37,281 nt of DNA, taken from positions 1 to 37,281 of the IMG/VR virus record IMGVR_UViG_3300044615_001326; one strand, given 5' to 3'. Shown here piece by piece: positions 29,082 to 36,000 of the stretch. Under the pieces are notes generated by a model, which worked only from the letters and a program-made list of their open reading frames with translations, was not told the origin of the DNA and did no database searches. Numbering within the stretch: the first letter of the stretch is position 1; every line of letters starts with the position of its first letter. Both the position numbers and the translations under genes were made by a program. Origin of the DNA: a virus.

Positions 29082-29797
29082 GGCTATCGACCACGCTCGG
29101 GAAACTGCGGCTGTCGTTTGGTCGCCTCGTCCGCGGCGATCGCTCGCCCGATTGCTGCTGCGGTTGCAAGGAAACCGGAGACTGCCCCGCTCCCGACGGG
29201 CATTTCGCGGTGTGCTGCAACGGCACGTGCAAGAACACCCGCGACGATACCGGCGAGTGCATCCGACCGGACGGCTCGACGTTTCAGTCCACCTATGACG
29301 AGTGCGGTCGCGACGACCAATCGAACACGTTCCTTCTCTGCCCGTGCAACGATCGCACCTTGAACAAGGTCGAGCCCGATGGGGACGATTGGTGCAAGCA
29401 ATGCCAGGACAGCGGCGGCACGTGCTGCCCCGATGGATGCTGCCCCGAACCCAACTGGGTGTGCTGCAAGGATCAAACCACCTTCTGCGCCGCGACATCG
29501 TGCGACTGCCCACCGGAGGGGAGCCCGCCACCGCTGCCATACGGCCCAGGCACCGAACTCAAACGGCTCCTGTACCGCGTCGGAATACGGCCCACCAGCA
29601 AGTGCAAGTGCAACGCTCGCGCCGCGGAGATGGATCGCATGGAAGCCGCCGACCCTGGATGGTGCGAGCGGAACATCGACACGATCGTGGGGTGGCTCCG
29701 AGAGGAAGCCGAGAAGCGGCGTCTGCCGTTCGTCGATGCCGTCGGTCGCATGATCGTGCGGCGAGCGATTGCCCGCTACCGGAGGATGGCCGAGTGA
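29078..29797 (+). CDS. Cys-rich tail-associated protein
   Basis: 239 residues from GTG 29078 (GTGA overlap). Residues about 25-150 hold some 26 cysteines in patterns such as CCCGCKETGDC, CCNGTCKN, GGTCCPDGCCPEPNWVCC, which resembles granulin-like disulphide stacks. Residues about 152-239 (GPGTELKRLLYRVGIRP, CKCNARAAEMDRMEAADPGWCERNIDTIVGWLREEAEKR) form a helical domain I recall from planctomycete phage-related proteins that often stands before glycosyltransferase genes. Likely outside the cell or on the virion. The function is unknown. Confidence 0.7.
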   Translation: MRLSTTLGKLRLSFGRLVRGDRSPDCCCGCKETGDCPAPDGHFAVCCNGTCKNTRDDTGECIRPDGSTFQSTYDECGRDDQSNTFLLCPCNDRTLNKVEPDGDDWCKQCQDSGGTCCPDGCCPEPNWVCCKDQTTFCAATSCDCPPEGSPPPLPYGPGTELKRLLYRVGIRPTSKCKCNARAAEMDRMEAADPGWCERNIDTIVGWLREEAEKRRLPFVDAVGRMIVRRAIARYRRMAE

Positions 29798-31098
29798 AGT
29801 TCGATCGCGTCGTCGTCGTGAATCTGGCACGCCGCCCCGACCGGCTCGCGGACTTTCGATCGCGAGTGCCGCAGGGGTTCCCGTTCGGTGAAGTCGAGGC
29901 GGTGGACGCGATCGACGGAAAGCGTGTTCGTCACCCCGCTTGGTGGCGACAAGGAGGAGGGGCGTGGGGATGCTACCGAACCCATCTGCGAATCATCGAA
30001 GACGCACTACAACGCGGACAAGAAAAGGTGCTGATCTTCGAAGACGACGCAACCTTCTGCGACGGCTTCAACGCAAAAGCCCTCGCGTACTTCGACGCTC
30101 TCCCCCGCGGCTGGCTCCAAGCGTACCTGGGCGGTCAGCATCTGCGGCGACCGGAAGCGATCAAGGAAAGCCCGCTGGTGCTACGGGCGACGAACATCAA
30201 CCGCACGCACGCGTATGCGGTCAACGGTCGCGAAGGGCTTCTCGCGCTGTATCGGCATCTGACGGACACGACCGATTGGATGCACGGGCACCATATCGAC
30301 CATCACTTCGGGCGGCTTCATCGCAAAAGCCCGACGGGCTTCTACACGCCGCGTGAGTGGCTCTGCGGGCAGGCGAGCGGGACGAGTGATGTCGCGTGCA
30401 AGCCGGTCGAGGAGCGGTGGTGGACGCGAACGCGGGAGCCCGTGTCGTCGGAGTCTGGCACGTTCGTGGCGGTTGTCGGCCTGCACCGCTCGGGGTCTTC
30501 AGCGGTTGCCATGATGCTCCACAAGTTGGGCGTGAGCATGGGCGACCGGCTGGGCGGTTACGAAGACGGCAACGGTGGCGGCGGCGAGGCGGTCGGTCTG
30601 GCGGGCATCTGCGAGTGGGCCGCGAGATTCCCGACGGTGGGGATCGCGAGGCCGCGCGACGAGGTGCAGCGGCGGCTTTCGCGGTGGATCGAGGGCCGAT
30701 TGACCGATCGTCGAATCGCGGGCGGCAAGTACCCGCATCTGTGCGCCATGGGCCGCGAGTTGCTCGCGGCCTGCGGCGACCGGCTCCGCGTGATTGTCTG
30801 CGACCGGCCCCTGGAGGAGTCGATCGAAAGCCTGCAACGTCGCAGCCGGAAGTCCCGCGGGTGGCTGGCAGTCACCGACACGCAAGCCGACGCGGTGCAG
30901 CGGTGGCTCTGGCGGGAGCGCGAGGATTTTCTGGCCCAGGTTCCTGGCGACCGCGTGCTGCGGCTCCCGTGGAACCGCACGCAAGCCGACCCCGCCGCGG
31001 CGGTCGCGGACATCGTCGAGTTCCTGGGGATAGAGCCGACGCCCGACCAGGTGGCGGCGGCTGTCGGGCACATTCACGCGAGGGAGGTTGCGGCATGA
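29794..31098 (+). CDS. GT25 glycosyltransferase fused to a sulfotransferase-like domain
   Basis: 434 residues from GTG 29794. Residues 1-215 follow GT family 25: VVVVNLARRPDRLADFRSRV, EVEAVDAIDGK, GAWGCYRTHLRIIEDAL and VLIFEDDATF (82-88, acidic metal/donor site). From about 222 a second enzyme begins: FVAVVGLHRSGSSAVAMMLHKLGVSMG is a PAPS-binding loop as in sulfotransferases (GLHRSGSS, 229-236), with YPHLCAMGREL, RVIVCDRPLEESIESLQRRSRK and LRLPWNRTQ behind it. It might add a sugar and then a sulfate to one acceptor. Very probable acceptor: a virion or host surface molecule. Confidence 0.85.
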   Translation: MKFDRVVVVNLARRPDRLADFRSRVPQGFPFGEVEAVDAIDGKRVRHPAWWRQGGGAWGCYRTHLRIIEDALQRGQEKVLIFEDDATFCDGFNAKALAYFDALPRGWLQAYLGGQHLRRPEAIKESPLVLRATNINRTHAYAVNGREGLLALYRHLTDTTDWMHGHHIDHHFGRLHRKSPTGFYTPREWLCGQASGTSDVACKPVEERWWTRTREPVSSESGTFVAVVGLHRSGSSAVAMMLHKLGVSMGDRLGGYEDGNGGGGEAVGLAGICEWAARFPTVGIARPRDEVQRRLSRWIEGRLTDRRIAGGKYPHLCAMGRELLAACGDRLRVIVCDRPLEESIESLQRRSRKSRGWLAVTDTQADAVQRWLWREREDFLAQVPGDRVLRLPWNRTQADPAAAVADIVEFLGIEPTPDQVAAAVGHIHAREVAA

Positions 31099-31793
31099 AT
31101 CTCACCGTGGTGGTCAAGACGTTCCGCCGACCTGGTGCGTGCGTGGCGGTCGTGCGGTCGTGGCTCGCGGTCGCGCCGGACATCCCGATCATCGTGGTGG
31201 ACGACGGCGGTGATGTCTCGCCCGATCTGTCGGGGTTCCCGACCGTGAATCACATTCGCACCGAGTTCGACATCGGGCTTTCCGCGGGCCGCAACGTCGG
31301 CGTGGCTGCGGCTTCGACGCGGTACGTTCTCATCGCGGACGACGACAACGGATGCACCAGGGATTCCGATCTGGCGGGTGCCGTCGCCCAGTTGCAAGCC
31401 GAGCGCGTCGGCATCCTGGGGGTGGGAGCGTATCGGTTCGTCGAGTCGGACGGGATGCTATGGCTCCCTGGTGTGCCGCGCGTCACTGAGTTCACGCGGT
31501 GCGACGGTGTGCTGAATCACTTCGTGGGCGACCGCGAGGCGATGCCGCAGTGGGACGCCGCGATCAAACTCGCGGGCGAACACGTGGACTATTTTCTGGA
31601 GTGCCGCAAGCGCGGCGTGGCGGTCGCGGCCACCCCGCTGCTCGCGTTCTACCGGACACGGCACGCTGTCCGCACCACCACCGCCCCCGACTACGCGAGG
31701 TTCCGGCGGCGTTCGTTCCGTCGGGCGGTGCGTGCGAAGTGGGGCTACCGTGCGATCAGTCCGTGGGGCCGATCGCCCGTGGCGGCGACATGA
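31095..31793 (+). CDS. GT2-type glycosyltransferase
   Basis: 232 residues, ATGA overlap with the preceding fusion gene. NLTVVVKTFRRPGACVAVVRSWLAV, IIVVDDGG, DIGLSAGRNVGVAAASTRYVLIADDDN (the DxD donor-metal motif) and a later acceptor-side ...GEHVDYFLECRKRGV are classical GT-A features. There are no membrane segments. Its last 38 bases overlap the convergent integrase gene. Together with the GT25-sulfotransferase it may build a short sulfated glycan. Confidence 0.87.
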   Translation: MNLTVVVKTFRRPGACVAVVRSWLAVAPDIPIIVVDDGGDVSPDLSGFPTVNHIRTEFDIGLSAGRNVGVAAASTRYVLIADDDNGCTRDSDLAGAVAQLQAERVGILGVGAYRFVESDGMLWLPGVPRVTEFTRCDGVLNHFVGDREAMPQWDAAIKLAGEHVDYFLECRKRGVAVAATPLLAFYRTRHAVRTTTAPDYARFRRRSFRRAVRAKWGYRAISPWGRSPVAAT

Positions 31794-32664
31794 TCGGCGT
31801 GTCGATGCGTGGCAGCACCTGGGCGGGGCGCAGCGCGTGGTCTGCGATCCTGGGGTCGAGATACCAGCGGCGAGTGAGCCGCGGGCTGGAGTGATCCAGC
31901 GCCGCGGTGGCGTCACCACCCTGCGCCGCGAAGTGGCTCGCGGTGCTGCGGCGAATCGCGTGGAATCGAAAGCCGCGACCGGCGTCGAGCCCTGCGTCGC
32001 GGACGATCTTCCGCATCCGTTGCCAGAGATACGTGGACGCGTGCGGCCACTGGAACAGGAGCCCCGCGCCCTGGCAGATTCGGTCAAGGCGATCGCACGT
32101 GGAGTCGGTCAGAAGGTAGACGCGATCGCGTTTCGCCCCCTTCCTCGCAGACGCGGGGACAAGCAAGTGTGGTCGGGAGTAACCGCTGGCGGGCGTCTGC
32201 ATCACCGCTGAGATGCGTTCGCCCGTCTCAAAAAGCACCAGCAACAGGCACGGCCAGTATTCGCGGGCCAGCACTGTGCCGACGTTGCCCGTCATGGTGC
32301 CCGCCGCCGCGATCAGCGACGACAGTTGCTCGACCGTCCACGCGACGGGCACTTTCTCTGGAAGCGGCCCCTGCGGAACGATCGGAAGAAACCTGACGAG
32401 GCCACGCTGGTGGGCGACTTTCGCCAGGGCCACAAGCCCGCTGCGCTCACGCTCCACCGAGTAGGGGGACAAGCCGCTCGCGGCTCTCGCGTCGAGGTAT
32501 CTGGCAATCGTCAACTCGTCGCCAACGTCCTCGACCGTGGCGGGTCGTTCCAGATGGCGATCAAAAGCCCGCATAAGGCACCCGTATATGCGGGTGGTGT
32601 TGGCGGATCGACCGCGTAAACGGAGCGGGCGGTAGATCGTGTTGAAGAACTCGTCGAGTCGCAT
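31756..32664 (-). CDS. int: Tyrosine integrase
   Basis: 302 residues from ATG 32664 (AAGGAC upstream); longer frames lack a site. N-terminal SAM-like domain LRGRSANTTRIYGCLMRAFDRHLE and LSPYSVERERSGLVALAKVAHQRG. Catalytic domain: ETGERISAV with the first Arg, KGAKRDRVYLL with the Lys strand, FHAIRRSTASHFA (His-x-x-Arg), and LDHSSPRLTRRWYLD with His and the nucleophile Tyr. It integrates and, with a directionality factor, excises the phage at attP/attB. The HTH protein at 32942 might be that factor. The gene is convergent with and overlaps the GT2 gene by 38 bases. Confidence 0.92.
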   Translation of the reverse strand: MRLDEFFNTIYRPLRLRGRSANTTRIYGCLMRAFDRHLERPATVEDVGDELTIARYLDARAASGLSPYSVERERSGLVALAKVAHQRGLVRFLPIVPQGPLPEKVPVAWTVEQLSSLIAAAGTMTGNVGTVLAREYWPCLLLVLFETGERISAVMQTPASGYSRPHLLVPASARKGAKRDRVYLLTDSTCDRLDRICQGAGLLFQWPHASTYLWQRMRKIVRDAGLDAGRGFRFHAIRRSTASHFAAQGGDATAALDHSSPRLTRRWYLDPRIADHALRPAQVLPRIDTPIMSPPRAIGPTD

Positions 32665-32802
32665 AGTTGTGTCCTTTTTTGAATAGGCCACGCATCCATG
32701 CCGTGCGATCCCCGCACCAAAAATTCTGATGGCGATGGAGTCGCGACGATTGCGCCGCCTGTATCGCCCGTGCCGACAAGCACCGGAAAAACAGGTGGCG
32801 AG

Positions 32803-32826
32803 GCCGCGAGTCCTACCCCCGCCATT
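32803..32826. other. Candidate attP core resembling a tRNA 3' end
   Basis: The stretch reads GCGAGTCCTACCCCCGCCA and then TTCGA. It resembles the T-loop 3' part, T-stem and acceptor strand of a tRNA ending in a discriminator A. It lies about 140 bases upstream of the integrase start, in non-coding DNA, where attP is usual. Weak evidence, since the T-loop start is not fully conserved. Confidence 0.3.
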
Positions 32827-32857
32827 CGACACCGCGTCCCTCAAGGGCGGGGTGTCG
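32827..32857. repeat. Inverted repeat next to the attP candidate
   Basis: CGACACC (32827-32833) pairs with GGTGTCG (32851-32857); an inner CCCT/AGGG can pair too. It may be an integrase arm site or a terminator. Confidence 0.45.
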
Positions 32858-32869
32858 TCCACCAGAATA

Positions 32870-32898
32870 GGCCGCTAGGGCTCGCGAGTCCAGCGGCC
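32870..32898. repeat. Imperfect palindrome between attP candidate and HTH promoter
   Basis: GGCCGCT (32870-32876) and AGCGGCC (32892-32898) flank the perfect eight-base palindrome CTCGCGAG (32881-32888). It lies just before the class I promoter of the HTH gene, a good place for an operator or for Xis/Int binding. Confidence 0.5.
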
Positions 32899-32906
32899 TT
32901 CCTGGG

Positions 32907-32941
32907 TTGCGTGTTTTCCCGATACGGATACCCTCGGAGGC
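32907..32941 (+). promoter_or_regulatory. Class I promoter, leaderless for the HTH gene
   Basis: TTGCGT (32907-32912), spacer GTTTTCCCGATACGGA (16), TACCCT (32929-32934), seven bases, ATG 32942. GGAGG (32936-32940) is one base from this ATG and seven from GTG 32948; it lies upstream of the predicted transcript start, so ATG 32942 without a leader is preferred. The -10 box is of the class II type, making this a hybrid. Confidence 0.55.
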
Positions 32942-33178
32942 ATGAACGTGCGAACGATCCGACAAAGCGAGTTCTTCCCCGTGAACTGCTCGACCGACCA
33001 GGCAGCGAAGATTCTCGGTGTCACGCGTTCCCGTATCCGCCAACTGACGGCAAACGGTCAGATCGGATGCGTCGAAATGAGCCCGCGATCGGTGGTTCTG
33101 AATCATGCCGACGTTATGCGGTTGGCGCGAGCGAAGCGAACCACTGGCCGAACACGGGGCGGGCTGGTACTGGACTGA
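32942..33178 (+). CDS. Small helix-turn-helix protein (excisionase- or MerR-like)
   Basis: 78 residues. CSTDQAAKILGVTRSRIRQLTANGQIGCVEMSPRSVVLNHADVMRLARAK shows a winged-helix DNA-binding domain as in excisionases and MerR-like HTH_17 proteins. It is the first rightward gene after the integrase, divergent from it, and is read from a class I promoter. Likely jobs are control of excision or of early transcription. No other repressor-like gene is visible in the genome, so it may also be part of the lysis-lysogeny switch. A GTG start at 32948 is possible. Confidence 0.75.
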   Translation: MNVRTIRQSEFFPVNCSTDQAAKILGVTRSRIRQLTANGQIGCVEMSPRSVVLNHADVMRLARAKRTTGRTRGGLVLD

Positions 33179-33183
33179 ACACT

Positions 33184-33201
33184 CGCGGAAAAAAATCCGC
33201 G
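33184..33201 (+). terminator. Short hairpin after the HTH gene
   Basis: CGCGGA (33184-33189), six A, TCCGCG (33196-33201). Six base pairs and no T-run, so perhaps a weak terminator or a mirror-type operator in front of the next promoter. Confidence 0.4.
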
Positions 33202-33207
33202 TGATGC

Positions 33208-33237
33208 TTGCGTGACGTTCTCACGATAGTGTAGAGT
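33208..33237 (+). promoter_or_regulatory. Class I variant promoter for the early operon
   Basis: TTGCGT (33208-33213), an 18-base spacer with ACGTTCTCACGAT, and TAGAGT (33232-33237). It is followed by a leader of about 60 bases with AAGGAGG before ATG 33304. Spacer core is shared with the other class I sites, but two bases longer. Confidence 0.5.
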
Positions 33238-33303
33238 CCTGTCCGTTGCGTTCGGCGTGAGTGCCGACGCGAGGGATCGGATCGCACTTCAAGGAGGAAC
33301 GTC

Positions 33304-33561
33304 ATGCAGACACGCCCCGACTCCATGCCTGGTGATCGCGAGGCTCTGGCCGCGATCACGTGGATGAATCACGACCAGTACGGTCGCCCCCTCATCGCTG
33401 GCGACCGAATCACGTATCGGCTCCCAGGCATGAGCGATGCGTCCAGCGAATCGGGCTTCATCCGATTCGTCACGCGGAACTACATGGTCGTCGAAGTCGA
33501 GGACGATCGCGACAGCGGGCTCCTGCGGGCTGTGCCGTTCGACTGCGTCCTCCCCTTCTGA
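33304..33561 (+). CDS. Small unknown early protein
   Basis: 85 residues from ATG 33304, with one of the strongest ribosome-binding sites in the genome (AAGGAGG). Sequence: a helix (GDREALAAITWMNHDQYG), then strands (GDRITYRLPG, SGFIRFVTRNYMVVEVEDDRDSG). SH3-like barrel is possible. The third gene downstream (33804) has a related strand pattern. First gene of the early operon, so made early and in quantity. Confidence 0.62.
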   Translation: MQTRPDSMPGDREALAAITWMNHDQYGRPLIAGDRITYRLPGMSDASSESGFIRFVTRNYMVVEVEDDRDSGLLRAVPFDCVLPF

Positions 33562-33573
33562 CGAGGCGCACCC

Positions 33574-33807
33574 ATGGCGAAGTCTCCGTATCGAAAGCCG
33601 CTCTCTGCGCGGCAGAAGAACGAACAGCAAGCCGCGTGGTTTCAGGCGGCGGCGGTGCTGCTGTTCCGCGCGGCTGTTGAAGACATGGCAACACGCGTGC
33701 CCGTAGTGGGCGGCGTCGAGCGATACGATCGTGCCGCGAAACTCCGTCTGGCTCATCGGCTGGACGCGTTTCGGGCTCTGCTGCAAAGGCATGGGGTGAA
33801 AGCATGA
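33574..33807 (+). CDS. Small helical early protein
   Basis: 77 residues. Nearly all helical and basic (ARQKNEQQAAWFQAAAVLLFRAAVEDMAT, then DRAAKLRLAHRLDAFRALLQRH). I do not recognise it. ATGA overlap with the next gene shows it is part of the recT operon. Confidence 0.6.
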   Translation: MAKSPYRKPLSARQKNEQQAAWFQAAAVLLFRAAVEDMATRVPVVGGVERYDRAAKLRLAHRLDAFRALLQRHGVKA

Positions 33808-34031
33808 CAACGTCGGAGATTCCTGCGACGCACGTTCTCCCGATAGCGGGAGGCTGGCGGATGGTTTTCTGGATCGACACGACCACTGGACATCTGCGGA
33901 ACGGAGCGATCCTTCGGCAGACGGGTGACGAGTTGGTTGTGTGCTACACGCGCGGGCAATCGTTCACCGTGTTGGTGAGCGAACTGGTGCCCGTGCCGCG
34001 TTTCTTTCGTGGAGGAGAAGTCGATGAGTGA
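33804..34031 (+). CDS. Small strand-rich early protein
   Basis: 75 residues. THVLPIAGGWRMVFWIDTTTGHLRNGAILRQTGDELVVCYTRGQSFTVLVSELVPV is a run of short strands, compatible with a small barrel. The DNA at 33834-33849 matches the class I spacer motif, but has no -10 box. Overlaps the RecT-like gene by eight bases. Function unknown. Confidence 0.6.
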   Translation: MTTSEIPATHVLPIAGGWRMVFWIDTTTGHLRNGAILRQTGDELVVCYTRGQSFTVLVSELVPVPRFFRGGEVDE

Positions 34032-34944
34032 GATGATCGTTTCGCAGCCCCGTGGGCTGGCTCTGGTGACGATGCAGGACTACGCGACGTTCGGTCGCAT
34101 GGCCGCGAACTCGTCTTTCGTGCCGAAGGACTTTCGCGGTCGCCCCGAAGACTGTGCCCTCGCGGCCCAGTACGGGGGCGAACTGGGGTTGGGGCCGATG
34201 CAATCGCTCCAGTGCATCGCGGTGGTCAACGGGCGTCCGACGGTGTGGGGCGATATGGCGCTCGCGCTTGTGCGTGGCTCCAGCGTCTGCCTGGGCGTCG
34301 AGGAAGGCGTCGAGGGTGAAGGCGATGCACGCGCCGCCTATTGCCACGTGCATCGCAAGGGCGAGAAGCCGCAGCGACGGACGTTCAGCGTGGCCGACGC
34401 GAAGCGGGCGAAACTGTGGGGCAAAACGGGGCCATGGACGGACTACCCCGATCGGATGCTCCAGATGAGGGCGAGAGGCTTCGCGCTTCGCGATGTCTTC
34501 CCCGATGTCCTTCGTGGGATCGTGACGCGGGAGGAGGCCGCGGACTATCAGACCGTCGAGCAGGCCGCGCCGCGGCCCGTCAACCCCGAGAAGTCGGGCG
34601 GGCTCGCGGTCTATCACGTGCAGTCCTTCATCCCGTCTTCGAAGACCGTCGATCCCGACGACGACTTCGAACGGTTTCAGGCGACGGCAGACACCGCCAC
34701 CGAAGCGGTCGCTTCCGTCGAGACGACGCCGAAGGCCCGCGGGCTGGTGGCACGTGCGAAGGGTGCGATCGAAAAGGCGGCGACTCTCTCGGAGATCGAC
34801 GAGAACCGCCGCAAGATCGACACGCATCTGGAAGCCGGTCGTCTCACCGCGGACGAGGCGGGCGAACTCATCACGCTCTGCCACAAGCGGGCCGAGGTCG
34901 TGATCGCAGCCGAGGAGCAAGCGGCGAAGGAGGTTGCCGAATGA
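34024..34944 (+). CDS. RecT-like single-strand annealing protein
   Basis: 306 residues from ATG 34024 (GGAGGAGAAG upstream). MAANSSFVPKDFRGRPEDCALAAQYGGELGLGPMQSLQCIAVVNGRPTVWGDMALALVRGS is the recognised core of a RecT-like family in phages; RTFSVADAKRAKLWGKTGPWTDYPDRMLQMRARGFALRDVFPDVLRGI completes it. C-terminal 100 residues are acidic, helical and variable. RecT proteins anneal complementary strands and pair with a nuclease; a PD-(D/E)XK nuclease gene lies four genes on. Likely role: recombination-dependent replication and repair. Confidence 0.82.
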   Translation: MSEMIVSQPRGLALVTMQDYATFGRMAANSSFVPKDFRGRPEDCALAAQYGGELGLGPMQSLQCIAVVNGRPTVWGDMALALVRGSSVCLGVEEGVEGEGDARAAYCHVHRKGEKPQRRTFSVADAKRAKLWGKTGPWTDYPDRMLQMRARGFALRDVFPDVLRGIVTREEAADYQTVEQAAPRPVNPEKSGGLAVYHVQSFIPSSKTVDPDDDFERFQATADTATEAVASVETTPKARGLVARAKGAIEKAATLSEIDENRRKIDTHLEAGRLTADEAGELITLCHKRAEVVIAAEEQAAKEVAE

Positions 34945-35171
34945 CCGAGCCCTTCGTCGAGGAGTGTCGAGAGACTCGCGCGGGTGTCACGCATCGCGTT
35001 CGCACGTATGCGTCTGGCACTCGCGTGACGGTGATCACGATGGCGGATGGTGTGGAGCCCCGACCAACGCGTCAGCGGCTGCGGCTGTACGGCACCCCCG
35101 TGCATCGCATGACCGAAGACGAGATCACCGAAGCGGATCGAAACGAAGCATCACAGGAGGGCATGAAGTGA
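34941..35171 (+). CDS. Small unknown protein
   Basis: 76 residues, ATGA overlap with the RecT-like gene. HRVRTYASGTRVTVITMADG gives two strands; the end is polar and acidic (MTEDEITEADRNEASQEG). Nothing recognised. Confidence 0.58.
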   Translation: MTEPFVEECRETRAGVTHRVRTYASGTRVTVITMADGVEPRPTRQRLRLYGTPVHRMTEDEITEADRNEASQEGMK

Positions 35172-35476
35172 GAAGGCCACGCTACAACAAGCCCGCTGCG
35201 GGTGGTCATTCGATGTCGCACGATTGGCATCGCGATATGGAGCCGCTGCCGATCAAGGCGGCTGGCGTGGCAAGTTTCCTGCGAAGCAGCGGTCGCCCGC
35301 GGGCCGCTGAATGGGTGCAGGAGTTGGGTGGAAACTACGAAGCGGCGAACAAAACCATCTTCGAACTGCGAACGCAGGTGAACGAACTGCTGTCGCGGCT
35401 CGCGAAGTACGAGCCACGGAAGCAGGGTGATGGGCTGTCGCAGATACCCCACACCAACAAGAGCGAATGGGAGTGA
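35168..35476 (+). CDS. Small unknown helical protein
   Basis: 102 residues from GTG 35168, which overlaps the previous stop as GTGA and has AGGAGG seven bases before it. GVASFLRSSGRPRAAEWVQELGGNYEAANKTIFELRTQVNELLSRLAKYEP is helical with a C-terminal coiled-coil pattern. An inner ATG at 35213 is less well supported. Unknown function in the recombination operon. Confidence 0.6.
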   Translation: MRRPRYNKPAAGGHSMSHDWHRDMEPLPIKAAGVASFLRSSGRPRAAEWVQELGGNYEAANKTIFELRTQVNELLSRLAKYEPRKQGDGLSQIPHTNKSEWE

Positions 35477-35537
35477 CGCCGCCGCGCTGACCTTCACCCC
35501 GCGCGTGATCGGCACGCGGCTCGACCCTCCACGGGCT

Positions 35538-35577
35538 CTGACGTTCGACTCGTCAGGCGGGGTTTTCACGGTATCGG
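35538..35577 (+). promoter_or_regulatory. Hairpin plus class I-like element
   Basis: CTGACG (35538-35543) and CGTCAG (35551-35556) form a stem followed by GCGGGGTTTT, terminator-like. Overlapping it, GTTTTCACGGTATCGG (35562-35577) matches the class I spacer, but TTGC and TANAAC boxes are missing. It may be an operator or a decayed promoter before the MazF-like gene. The rest of the 122-base gap shows nothing. Confidence 0.4.
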
Positions 35578-35598
35578 GTCTTTTACCAAGGAGCAGAG

Positions 35599-35997
35599 AT
35601 GGCAATCGCATCACAGGAAGCGGGCGAGATTGTTTGGGCGACGTTCGGCAACTATCTGGAGAATCGAAGCGGCGATCGGAAGATGCGGCCCGCGGTGATT
35701 CTTCGCGTCGGCTCGCCGCAGCACTACATCGCGGGCATCACTTCGCAGCGGTTCTATAAGCACGACGGCAGCGAGCGAATCGCGGTGCCGTATTCGATCA
35801 CGGACAAGCAGTCCTATTTGTGGTCGCCCCGTATGGCGCGGCTGTGTCGGATCGACGTTCGCGATCACATCGGCTGGATCACTCTGCCCCTGCTGGAGTC
35901 GATCGCCCTCTACATGAATCTCCCGCGGGAGATGGTCATGCACTTGCGATCGGTGGCGATCGCTCATCGCGAGCGGCCCGAGTGGCTCAAGGGCTGA
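35599..35997 (+). CDS. PemK/MazF-fold protein
   Basis: 132 residues from ATG 35599 (AAGGAGC upstream). GEIVWATFGNYLENRSGDRKMRPAVILRVG matches the opening barrel of PemK/MazF toxins (G-x-IVW and RPAVIL), then AGITSQRFYK, AVPYSIT, ARLCRIDVRDHIGWI. MazF proteins are mRNA interferases, normally next to an antitoxin; no antitoxin is evident here, so it may be a toxin guarded by an unknown partner, or a non-toxic relative used in replication control. It lies between the recombination genes and the nuclease. Confidence 0.68.
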   Translation: MAIASQEAGEIVWATFGNYLENRSGDRKMRPAVILRVGSPQHYIAGITSQRFYKHDGSERIAVPYSITDKQSYLWSPRMARLCRIDVRDHIGWITLPLLESIALYMNLPREMVMHLRSVAIAHRERPEWLKG

Positions 35998-36000
35998 AAC

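Noticed and set aside
33834-33849. Perfect class I spacer GTTCTCCCGATAGCGG inside a coding region
   Set aside because: No -35 or -10 boxes (GAGGCT follows); could be an operator, but as a promoter it is not supported.
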